NCBI GenBank assembly: GCA_039621445.1
Contig: CP154956.1
Coordinates: 42,184,437-42,248,436, forward strand
DNA length: 64,000 bases
Origin: Euglena gracilis
Taxonomy: Eukaryota; Euglenida; Euglenophyceae; Euglenales
Direction of reading: 5' to 3'
Under the pieces are notes generated by a model. The model was not told where the DNA came from. It saw only the letters and a list, made by a program, of their open reading frames with translations, and made no database searches. Of the stretch, positions 12,401 through 21,957 are shown in pieces; position 1 is the stretch's first letter; each line of letters starts with the position of its first letter. A program made the translations under genes and the position numbers.

Positions 12401-14817
12401 CGGACCCCCGGGGGGGGTCTCCTCTGCACGGCCGGGAGCTGCTGGTTGGCAGAAAAGGTGCTGGCTCGCTGGGCCATCCCGGCCTGAGCCTGGTAGCGGA
12501 TGATCGGCCGCCGCTTCATCGCCAGCAGGACGGCCAAGATGCCAGCGGTCATGCGGTCAAAGAGCTTCTGGTCCCAGTGGCCCCCGGCAGGCCGACCATA
12601 TGACCCCCTGGGGGCATTTGCAGCACAGGGAGGCCGTCCTGGGGGGGGGGCAGACATTGCCCCGGCGAGTCAGGGGCTGGTTTTGCTGAGTAGAAATCAA
12701 AGAAACCCGGGGACAAAGGCTGGAAAATTACAACTGCATGGATTATTGGACGTCGTTTTTGGTTTGCCACGAAAACTTCAGCTATTCACACCCTCAAATA
12801 TACATTTTTGGTGCTTTTTGACATTTCTGCTCCTTGTCAATTTGCCAAATGGGTGGCTGACAAATTGGTCGGCACAACTTGGTGAGCACAAAGGGGGACA
12901 TTTGATTCTAGATGCATGACCCTAGGGAAATCGCGTGGAAATTGCCTTTGCTCAAAAATGCTCAAAAATGGAGATGCGAAGCTGTTAGAAAAGCATCACT
13001 GATTTTTGTTGAAGCAGGCGGACAAGTGTCACTTGTGCTGCCCAATTTGCCCCTGAAACTGTCAAATCTGTCCAATTTGCCCCCTAGTGTCAGTCAATTT
13101 TGTCGTGCAGCGATCGCCTGGGGGGATACAGGAAACAGGCACAGCTTTTCACCAAGCGCATGGCCCCAGAAAGAACACTTTGTCTTGGAATTGGGCTCCG
13201 TTGTGGTTCACAATCTATGCCAAGCCTGGGCTCGCATCAGTGGGGCACAAGAAGGGATGTTGAGGGAGAACAGGTCGTTGTTGATGGCGTAGAAGTCTCC
13301 GTAAAACTCCTGCACCTCCTTTGACCCGCTCCTCCTCGTCGGCCAGGGCCATGGAGCTCAAGGCGTCCCGGCTCACAATGGATCCAGAGGAGGCGCTGTC
13401 CCAACCTCCTCGGACTATGCGACGTATCAGTGCATGAGCGGGGGACGTGCACAATAGAATTGATGCCACGTTGCAAGCAATACGCTCCAGGATTAATTGG
13501 AGTTTGTCCCATGCAAATGGCGCTTCATTTGAAACCTCTGGCAATGTGTTTCAGGGACTTAGGCACTTTGGCAATTCGGAGGGGGGGCTGCAGATCCACA
13601 ATATTCTTAAAAAAGGCAAAATATAATAAAAAAGAAAACATTCATAGGTGTCCTAACAGTGAAAAAACCCAAGAGGGTGCTGCATATGCTCTAAAGTTAA
13701 AGCCTGCCTGCAGAACTGGGCGGGCCGGAAACCAACAAAATACCAAACCTGGCTCTCCCCTGGGCATTGCTGAAGAAAACGTGGTATTCCCCGTAGCGGG
13801 GTTTGCGAAGCTCCTTGCACATGTCGTTGATGTTCTCGGTAGTGGGACGGATGAACACAACGCACTTCAGATGGGGCATTCGCTCTCGGGCCTCGTTGTG
13901 CAACAAGTCCAGCAGGAACACCTCCTTGCTGAGGATGCAGCCAGGCCTCTCGACCATTGCTGGCTGGCCCAAGAAAAACAAAAATGCATCCAGAGGTGCA
14001 CAAAAATTTGAAAAAAATGAGGAATAAAAATGACAAAATATTGAAAAAGAAAATTAAAAATAAAAAAATGTATGCAAAATTTTTTAAATGGGCTAACATG
14101 TGAAATCCATGTTCAAGCAGAGAAAAATAGCACTTGGCCTGGAATCAGAACTGGTGGGCAGCCTGGGCATTGCTGCGGCTGTACACCATGCCCACCATGC
14201 CACTGGTCTCGTGGTCCATCAGCAATGCCTTCAGTCCTGCCAGCAGGGCTGGAGGGCAAACAGCAGAGGCAACCGGCCCAATCATTTACTTCTCCCTTCC
14301 CAGACCACTGGCGGCCCAATTGAAGGCACATCCTTCATTTTTTGAAAATTGAAGCTTGAAGCTTGAATCTTTCTGGCGTTGATGAGTCTTCATTCCTCCA
14401 GTCCAGTCTCCTACAAGGGATATGGCTTTGGTATTTCACACTGGTGGCTTGGAAAGACAAAATGGCAGAGCCTCTGTCTCCCTTCCTTGTTCCCAAACCC
14501 TCAACGCTTTCCTGTCGCCAATCTCATCGCCACAACAGACAGAGACTGTGGCTGGCCTCAGGCTGTATCAAGCAACATACATTGCTGGGGTGCACAACAG
14601 GGGTACAGAATAAACGTTGTTCATGTTAATGAGCAACAGCCCAAAAACCCCCCAAAAGAGGATTCCTGAGCATTCAGAGCGAACCTCAACTCCTTTAAAG
14701 CACCTTCAAAATTTGCTTGTCTTTTGTAAAAACTCTCTGCACTGCTCATCCATTCCTGATCACCACCTCCGTCACCATCTTGTGAACGTAGTCACGAACT
14801 GCTGCGATGACATCCAT
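3429..14817 (-). CDS. VPS45: Vacuolar protein sorting protein 45 (Sec1/Munc18 family), 14 exons
   Basis: A Sec1/Munc18 protein that, in the family, binds the syntaxin Tlg2/STX16 and drives SNARE-mediated fusion at trans-Golgi and endosomes. Exons in coding order: 14817-14762, 14238-14169, 13936-13766, 13379-13232, 12582-12490, 11807-11730, 11322-11215, 10059-10024, 8959-8855, 7258-7133, 7021-6896, 6232-6065, 5519-5226, 3626-3429. They encode about 591 residues; human VPS45 has 570. Diagnostic pieces are '[15 protein letters not shown]' (N-terminus), '[19 protein letters not shown]', '[15 protein letters not shown]', '[20 protein letters not shown]', '[16 protein letters not shown]', '[16 protein letters not shown]', '[15 protein letters not shown]' and, across the last junction, '[16 protein letters not shown]'. 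All 13 introns are nonconventional: none uses GT-AG, and each carries a +4 to +6 / -8 to -6 complementary triplet. Exon 4 carries one extra base (see findings), so the gene is either frameshifted there or the base is a sequencing error. Identity is very secure; single boundaries could move by a few bases because the intron ends are direct repeats. Confidence 0.95.
4140..4415. repeat. GCGCC-hairpin dispersed repeat inside VPS45 intron 13
   Basis: The text 'gtgcctgggcaggcaggcac', a C/G run, 'aaaagtgccaaaaatggcc', 'tctggcgccttcggcaccgg', then another C/G run and 'ggtgccttggagt' forms one unit. Copies with the same order lie at about 10985-11195, 19899-20175, 22750-23215 and 43235-43435. The compact size, GC palindrome and paired G/C runs suggest short non-autonomous elements. 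Confidence 0.75.
8276..8690. repeat. C/G-run hairpin cluster inside VPS45 intron 9 flank (intron 8)
   Basis: Within the intron between the exons at 10059-10024 and 8959-8855 downstream flank (8690 and below belongs to the 8854-7259 intron), the sequence has four 'ccccccccgggggggg' style run pairs (about 8287, 8358, 8572, 8645). They surround 'ggcgcttcgcgccgg'. The ends are inverted: 'ggcttttgcttaagg' at about 8267 and 'cccttaagcaaaagcc' at about 8671, so the block is a roughly 420-bp inverted-repeat-bounded element lying in the 8854-7259 intron. Confidence 0.75.
10190..10780. repeat. C/G-run repeats inside VPS45 intron 7
   Basis: Repeats of the family seen at 2409-2660: 'gcagaatgggaaggcctggt' and 'gtcgacccccccaccc' near 10192-10275, and 'attggtgctcccggaaatac' near 10669 followed by the same G-run/C-run text. 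The AT-rich part between them (10280-10660) has no coding signal. Confidence 0.7.
13232..13379 (-). CDS. VPS45: VPS45 exon 4 with a 1-nt frame disruption
   Basis: This exon starts and ends in phase 0 but is 148 nt long, one more than a multiple of three. The first part reads '[16 protein letters not shown]' in one frame. The conserved continuation '[16 protein letters not shown]' is in the next frame. The extra base lies in the plus-strand text 'cctcctttgacccg' around 13318-13323. Both halves match the Vps45 family, so the disruption is local. It may be a base-calling error in the short T run, or a real inactivating mutation of this allele or copy. Confidence 0.85.
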
Positions 14818-14850
14818 TCTGAGGGGCACTGCAGACAAGAAGGTTGGTGA
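14818..14850 (-). promoter_or_regulatory. Probable spliced-leader acceptor site of VPS45
   Basis: Read on the minus strand, 'ccttcttgtctgcag' (ending at 14829) lies 11 nt before the VPS45 start codon at 14817. Euglenid mRNAs commonly receive a short spliced leader by trans-splicing at such pyrimidine-plus-AG sites. The very short distance to the ATG supports both the site and the start choice. The leader gene itself was not found in this window. Confidence 0.55.
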
Positions 14851-15289
14851 ATCAATGTGGGGAATGACACACACAGACCTGTCCCCCCCCATGGTACCAG
14901 GGTGGTGAGTTTAGCCCATCTCCAGTGCCTGTTTGGGATTCGACTGGCTTCATCAATTTTTTTAGCAGGTGTCTGAACTGTCTAGGTTCCTATTGACAAT
15001 CATTGAGTCAGCACCTAACACTCATAAATTTGGGACCTCCTCTTGCCAAAATTGTTGGCACTTTTCCTATGATTTTGGACTCTTCTGCCAAAACCCCAAA
15101 ATCCTCCCAAACTTTGGGACTGTTAGGGACTCCGTTACACATTACAGAGTTTTTGGGATTTGGCGGTCAAAAATTTCGGTCCTTTTTGAAAGCACCATTT
15201 TATGTTCCCAATAATATTTGGTGTCACTTTCAGTGCAGGTTTCTATCAACAGGAGGAAATGCTGGTTACATACTTTGGACATACAGTGA

Positions 15290-16241
15290 GGTGCCGAGGT
15301 GGTGTCAGGCTTCATTTTACCCCGAGGGGGAGAGGGGTGCCTTGCGCTATGGGATGGGTATAACGTGGCCGCTAAAGCTGGGTGTTGTTGCACCGGGGAG
15401 GTGGATGCTGGTCTGGTGGGTGCTGAAGCATCACAGTCTGCGCACTCACAGCCCCTTTGTCACGCCGTTTATCAACAGCATCAGTTCATAGGTACTAAAG
15501 CCCAATCCTTGAAGGACTTCTTTATGTTTATTTGCGCAAATGCGCAAATAAACATAAACATGTTGGTGCGCGCATTTGCGCCCATAAGCACAATTTTGTC
15601 CTTCCAGTGTTAGGTTTCTTCCGCTGGTTATGTGGATCCCGGGTATAAGCCGGGTGGGAGACATCCGTCCCCTTCATTCCCTGTGGACCCCATTTCTTCC
15701 CCCCTGTGCATCCCTTGCCCAACACCCCGCACTTACCTTCTTTCTCCTACGTCCTTCCTGCTGGCTTGGTCACACCACACCCACACACCCCGGCACCTCC
15801 TCCCCGCGCTTTAACAAACAGCCCCAAAGCACCACACCAAGGCGCCGCAAGCAATGCAGTCCGGCAAACACTCAGGACGCACACCGCCGGCAGCTCGGGC
15901 ACACCCAGGGACACAGCCGAAAGGAGCAACAAGGGCAGTAAAGGTCCCATTCCTTTGTCGCTTTTTTGCGGTTTTATTCAGTGTGGGCCGGCAAGGTCCC
16001 GGGGGTTTCAACGTACAAAGTCCATTTCCACACCCCCCAAAAATACCATTTTTCGCCAAAATACCAGGGGTCATACCGCCAAAATCAGAATTTCGCTCAT
16101 TTTTTGCACTCTCTTGTCAACGTGTTTTCAAACCCCCCTGACCTTCACAGCTGAATCAAAGAAGAATCAAAAAATTCGTAAAGTTGCGCAAGTGCGCAAA
16201 TAAAAAGAAAAAAGCTTAAATGCGAATTAGGCCGCCTAAGT
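15290..16241 (-). mobile_element. Partial copy of the 3-kb TIR element
   Basis: The right end at 16208-16241 is the same terminal sequence as the complete element at 58677-61672 ('aaagcttaaatgcgaattag' then 'gccgcctaagt'). Moving left, the internal text matches the reverse complement of 58677-59490, for example 'cccgggtataagccgggtgg' against 'ccacccagcttatacccggg'. The segment 15290-15440 matches the reverse complement of about 60130-60270 ('gtataacgtggccgct', 'tgggtgctgaagcatca'). So it is an internally deleted copy in the opposite orientation, lacking its other end. No transposase is visible. Confidence 0.8.
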
Positions 16242-16552
16242 AAAAAGAACCCTGAATGACACACCAAAAAGAAACCAAAGTGCAAATTGATTGTTTAATG
16301 CATTCATATGTCTTCACAACCACTTAAATTGTAACGTCGGGTTGTGTGGAGAAAAAAACAATATCCATGTATAATTCCCCAAAAGAAATTGGGAGGGGCA
16401 AAATATGCAAAATATGCAAAAAAAATGCATATTATTTTGCTAATTTTATCAGGGGAAAAAATGCAAAAAGAATTGAACTAATGCAATTCATCAAAGTCAT
16501 TATAGCAGTAATGCCATTGGCTGGAGAAGGGACGCCTGAGGGATGGCTGAAA

Positions 16553-18592
16553 ACTTAGACGGTCTGCTTCGCACTCAGCTCACAAAAATAGACTTGTCTT
16601 TCTCAATCGCGCAATCTGGGACCCATTCCGGAATTGTGGCCCTTTTGGGGTCCTTTTGGGGTCCCTTTTTTCGGTAAAAACACGTGTCTCAAAACCCGCG
16701 AAACCAGACATCGAGCGCGAAGGGAATTCGAAGGTCCAATTCAAACCGTGAGAACAGCATTGCACAGTTCTGAAAGCACAGCATGTCATTCCATGAACTT
16801 TGTGATCTCACACGTTCCACCACCTGGGAGCTGATCGACAAGTTCACACCTCCGAAGAGTATCTACCTGGCGATTGCTGCTGCCAGAATGGCCGCTTTTT
16901 GGGGCCAGAATGGTGGGTTCAGGGGTGTCCAGAATTCTAATGCCCGATCGTCGACTATTGGAAAGTTCTAATTTGCAGAGCAAATCAAGAGCATATGCAA
17001 CCAATCTGAAACTCACTCACGAAAAGGGGGCTTGAACGGAGGCATTTTTCAACAACTGAACACAGCTGAAATCCTCCGCCAAAAAGGGGACGCAGTTGGG
17101 GTCTGATTTCGCACACTGGAACAAGTGCTTTTTGTGCTGCATTTTCAAGGCATAAAGCATGTAAATGAGGTGTCTGACGAAAGGGTTGCGAAGACTCTTT
17201 CTTATCAGGCTGTATGCCACCGAAATCACATTCCTGTCCAATGGCTGATGGAAAGATATGTAACAGGGTTGACAATGCATTTCATGGGAACATGGCAGAT
17301 GACATCCTATCATGCATCCATTTCTGATAAACAAAAAAAACACACACCAGGAAACGGTCCCAGCGAAGATAAACTAAGTGCTTCACTTGCGCAATTGAGC
17401 GAACAAAATTAAAGAGTCCCATGCGCAACTGCGCAAAGGGGTGCAAATTTCAACTGCTTGCGCAACTGCGCAAAAACAAAAACAAAAGGCTCACTTGCGC
17501 AACTGCGCAAAGGAGGGCAAATTTCAATTGCTTGCACAATTGCGCAAGTGCATTTCAAAGGAAATGCAATTCCTTATTTCTGATTAATATGCTTCACCTC
17601 GGTGAAAACAAGAGTGCTGGTTTCTGTTAAAATCATTGTCCGCTGTGCTTTGCCTCGACGGCTGTCACCATGGTATCTCCCACCATGGATCCTGCTGGCT
17701 GGCAGACAGAATTTCCCAGCAGTTTCATTTCCCGTGAAAATCAGGGGTGCCATTACTCAGTCTGAAACAAGCAGATTTTAAAACTCGGCAAACCAACTCA
17801 TTTGCTTCGCACTTGCTTTTGCTTCGCGCTTTGCTTCGCAGTTGTGCAGAAGCTTATACTGTTTCAATATCCCATTCAGTGGCGACACACACCTTGCTTT
17901 GTCATGAGAAAGATGGGTCACCAACTTCCCTCCTTCGAAAAACCATGCAAAACATCCTCTGCACGTCTTCAGCCACCAGCTCCCAGAGCCCTTCCCCGCT
18001 GACTGGAACTGGGGCCCTTAACACTCGGTCACGCTTACACCCCGAAAACAGCAATAACTCTCTCCCCACATTCCGGACCTTTCAACGTTCCCAAACCGGT
18101 GCACCATGGATTTTCTGCACGGGTCCACATCCCCTGGCCCGAGAGTCTGTACACAAAAAAGCAAAAAAAGAGGTTTCTTCAGAAATCTCTTTCAGGGGGT
18201 TTTCTTCAGTTTTAAAAACGACCAAGGGGGACCTTTCTTCCACGAGGTTTTGGGCATACTCTGAGGCTGCCAGCACTAAGGGGAAAAACTGGTTTGAAAA
18301 CCCACCCCTCAGCCCCTCTTTTTGTGGTTTTCACATGTTTTTCGTCATCCTTGGGCTGCAAAGCATCGTCTTTGTCGATCGTCGAAAACGTGCCACCAGC
18401 CAAAAAAAGGGGGGTTTGGACATCTCCCAGGGGTCACTTATAAACCAGCCGGCGTCGCCCCAGTCAAAAGCACAAAAAAGGGGGAATCTCGTTTTTGGGA
18501 GCGCAGAATGGAGCGCAAAATTTATTTTCGGAATTGGCGAAATTGCGCAAAGAACTTCTAAAAAGCTTGAGTGCAAAGTAGACTGCCTAAGT
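16553..18592. mobile_element. Degenerate copy of the same TIR element family
   Basis: The left end 'acttagacggtctgcttcgc' at 16553 and the right end 'gtagactgcctaagt' at 18578-18592 are imperfect inverted copies of each other. Both resemble the 'acttaggcggcctaattcgc' terminus of the element at 58677. Inside are clustered 'cttgcgcaactgcgcaaa' palindromic words (17390-17560), which play the place of the 'tgcgcgcatttgcgcaaat' words in the full element. The bases 'gaaa' flank both ends and may be a target duplication. Several overlapping open frames exist on both strands (e.g. 17017-17343 minus) but I recognise no domain. Confidence 0.6.
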
Positions 18593-21500
18593 GAAAATGT
18601 TCACATTTCCAGAAAACACGCTGGAAGCAACGGGAAACAAAAAATTGCAGGAGTCCCAAAAAACGTGGAAAAAAAACGTGGTCCCAACTCCGGCATGGCC
18701 ATCCCAAATCCCTGACATGTGATTCCAAAGTATTTTAAACAGTCTCTAAAACTTAGGTGGATGCAAAAATATAGCAAAACATTCCGAAATATTTTCAAAT
18801 AGATCCCAAAAATGAAATCCAAATCCAAAATTACGGCAAAACCGATAAAATGTGAATGTTGACAGAATGATTTGTTTGTGTCAAGTAATTTTAAAGACAG
18901 ACATTTCTAACATCGTTCCATTTCAGGGACGCCCAACCACATCCCTTGAAACTAAAGAAAGATTAAGAAATAGGCGAAAATGATGAAATGATGGAAATGA
19001 TTAAATGATGAAAATGGAAAATGATGGAGAAAAAGGAATTAAAACCTCACCTTTGTGATTTCAAATGAGGGGAAAAGGTCAAAAGACTTACATGGGTATT
19101 TAAAATACCGTTGGTGACATCTGCCCCTCCCATGGTATTGACACCCCCCCCGTCCCCTGGTTATTGGCCCCTTGGGCTGCCCACATGATCACCCTATGGG
19201 GAATGGTTTGTTTGTTTTCCGCACAAAATGTCTTCTTTGAGGAAGTGGTTGGGAAACATCGAAAACACGCAGTCCCCAAAGTGGTGTCCAATGGCGATAG
19301 GGTGTCTCAAGAATTCATCCAGTTATGTGCCATGCGAACCCAAATATGGGGAGAAAGACCCTCCTGGGCTGTTGGGCCCAACTTGACCCCCCCCCCCCCG
19401 GGTTTGATATAAGGGCAGATGCCCCCCCCCCAGTCCAGCAGGGGGAAGGGGGGGGACAACCCCCACCTAAGCAGTGTCTGAGGCGTGGTCCGGGTGACCT
19501 TTTCAGCCCGGCACAAAGTGCCGGGACGAAAAATTTTGGGCCCCAAACATACAATTTTTACTGACCCCCCCCGGGGGGGAGGGGGGTCAATCCACTTTTT
19601 TAAAAACCAGTCAGTCACTCATTTTCGGAAAACCAGCCAGTCACTACCCCCCAGGGGGGGGTCAGCCACTCAGAAAAACGGCCACTTTCCAGACACTTCA
19701 GGCCATTTTAGGCCAAAAAATTTTCCGGCGCCTTTGGCGGCCCCCTTACAGAGCCCTGCAGGCCAGCATTCCCCATTGGGTCATGGCAGGAGCCAGCAGA
19801 GACGTATTAAACCTGATAAGGGAGGGGGTTATGGCAGATCTTCCCCTCCCCCCTCAGATGTCCTTAAAAGTTCCCTTCAAAACCTCCCATGCTCGTGCTT
19901 ACCAACTGGGGGGGGAAGGGGGGGTGGGTGCTATAGGGTGCCTGCCCCTGGCAGGTACACCCCCCAGGGGGGGGATAGGGGTCCGGGGGGGACCCAGAAA
20001 ATTTTCATTGAAAATGGCCTTTTCCGGGCCCACGGCGCCTTCGGCGCCGGGGTCGGGGTGCCTGCTAGGGGCAGGCACCCCCAAAACCCTACCCCCCCCC
20101 GGGGGGGGGGGGCGGATCGGGTGCCATGGGGTGCCTGCCCCTAGAACCCCCCCCCCCCGTGGGTAGGCACCCTACTAAGCACAAGCCTGGCCGGGGTCAC
20201 TCAAGCCACTTTTGCCCACCCTTGGCCGACCCCCCCGGGGGGGAGGGGGTCTGGACCAAAAACCAGTCAGTCACTCTGAAAAAAACCAGTCACACACCCC
20301 GGGGGGGGGGGGAGTCGGCCAGTGCTTAAACCCCAAACGGCCAACAAAACCATTTTGGGCACTTTTGGGGCAAAAAAAAATGTGAAAAAATGGGAAAAAA
20401 TCGGCGTGAAGCGCTGGAAGGAAAATTTTGATCATTTTGGGGGGGGGTCCCAGGTTACCCCCCCCCCTGGGTCGGTCCGGACCCCCCTTGGCAGGTGGGG
20501 GGGGGGGGTTGCAGGGGGGACGTGGAAGTTTTGACAGGTCACACATCACCCACGTGACCTCACATCACATGTGTCGCATATGACCTAGTCACATATGACT
20601 GAGGGGTGGTCCGGACCCCCCCCCCTTGGTCCAGGGGAGGGGGTGGGGGACCCCCCCCTAAAACCTTGTACACCCTCCTTATATCAAACCCTGCCCCCCC
20701 CCACCGAAGTTGACTCCCCCCTCTGTTGAGCCCAACTTGACCCGACCCGGGTCAAGTTGACCGGGTTGACCAACTCATATCTACCCGGAGGGTAGATATG
20801 AGTTGCACCTGAAAATGGCTTAATGAATATCATTAATAACCGTCCTAATGGAAATGGCTAATGGCCAAAGCAACATGAGGCAGGTGCTTCCAGGAACAAG
20901 GTTTCATTTTAAGACGGCCCGCCAAGGGGGAGGGTCCCAAAAAAATTGGGACGTCTAAAGGCATTTCCCAGAAACTTTGTGGCGCTTTGCGCCGGAACGC
21001 ATACAGCCATTGTTATTTTCTTAAAAATTTTATTGATGTTGTTGTTATTGTTCTTTGCCTTTCAAAAAAAGCCCTTAAAAAACCTTAAAAAGGTTTTAGC
21101 CAAAATGCCTTTAAAACCCTTGAAACCCCCTGAAAAAATTTTCTTTCGAATTTTAAGCGAAAAAGAAGTCTCAAAGTCTCAGCAAAAAAAAACAGGCCTA
21201 CTCCAGGGGAAAAAAATATTTCTGGCATCGCTGGAACACTCACTGTCCATCCACCCGAAACTCAAAAAAATTTTTTTGAACTTTTGATTTTCAAGCTGGA
21301 CCGATGCCCAGCTGGACCGATGCCCCTGCTTTGATGCCCAGATGGCTCTTTGACAGCCCATGTTAAATTAGATAGACGCCTTAAAAATTGAATTGAAAAA
21401 GCGAAAATTTCAAAATGCCTTAAAAAAAAAAACCCTTTAAAACCCTTTTAAAACGCCTTTAAAACCATAAAAAGATTTGAGCTGGCCTGGGATCCCACCC

Positions 21501-21957
21501 CTGGGGCCTGGACCCACCTCGGGGGAGGAGTCCGGCCCCGGACCCCAGCTAAGAAGAAGCCTGGGGACAACTGTCCCCCCTCAGATGAGATGAACATGTG
21601 GTTGTTTAAAAAAAAATCAAATACTACTGGATGTAATGGACACACTGTCTTAAGGAAGTGCTTTCATGGAACAGCATTATTGATTGATTATGAAAATTTA
21701 TAAACTGATCCCCTGGGGACCTGCCAGACTTTCCATCAGCCGGTTTGGACTGAACAAACCACTTCTAATGCAATAATGCAATACAGATTGCTCAAGGTGA
21801 AACACTGCCAGGAGCGAAGAAGGCGCCTATCCTTCTCTGAGCATGCAAAACAAAAACAGAATGAAAACCACAAAACGATCGCAGAACAGGTATCGCACAG
21901 ATGGCATACAACATAACCGGACACAAAATAATTACAAGCAAAAAAAATAAAAAGCTG
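18593..21957. other. Gene-free repeat stretch
   Basis: Between the degenerate element and the kinase-like gene I see AT-rich text, then from 19375 to 20790 several C/G-run repeats ('gcacaaagtgccgggac', 'ggcgcctttggcggc'), and the perfect small palindrome 'gacccgggtc' near 20744. A direct repeat 'agctggaccgatgccc' lies at 21294 and 21309. No exon with family similarity was seen. The last part (21.4-21.95 kb) may include the 3' untranslated region of the kinase-like gene. Confidence 0.5.
19899..20175. repeat. GCGCC-hairpin repeat, near-identical to the one at 22750
   Basis: The block 'gggtgctatagggtgcctgc', 'cagaaaattttcattgaaaa', 'cacggcgccttcggcgccgg', 'ggtgcctgctaggggcaggc', 'caaaaccctacccccc' recurs at 22755-23215 with very few differences, which suggests recent copying. 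Each copy starts and ends with complementary 'gtgcctgcccctagcaggca' type palindromes. Confidence 0.85.

Noticed and set aside
12420-12657. Conventional GT-AG solutions for VPS45 introns
   Set aside because: For several junctions (exons 4/5, 6/7, 9/10) the available GT and AG sites give the wrong phase or add residues absent from the family. The CAG/CTG rule gives in-frame joins with the expected length at every junction.
17747-18715. 322-codon plus-strand open frame
   Set aside because: It crosses the right end of the degenerate TIR element (18592) and has no recognisable domain, biased Ser/Lys composition and no splice or start support. Probably chance openness.
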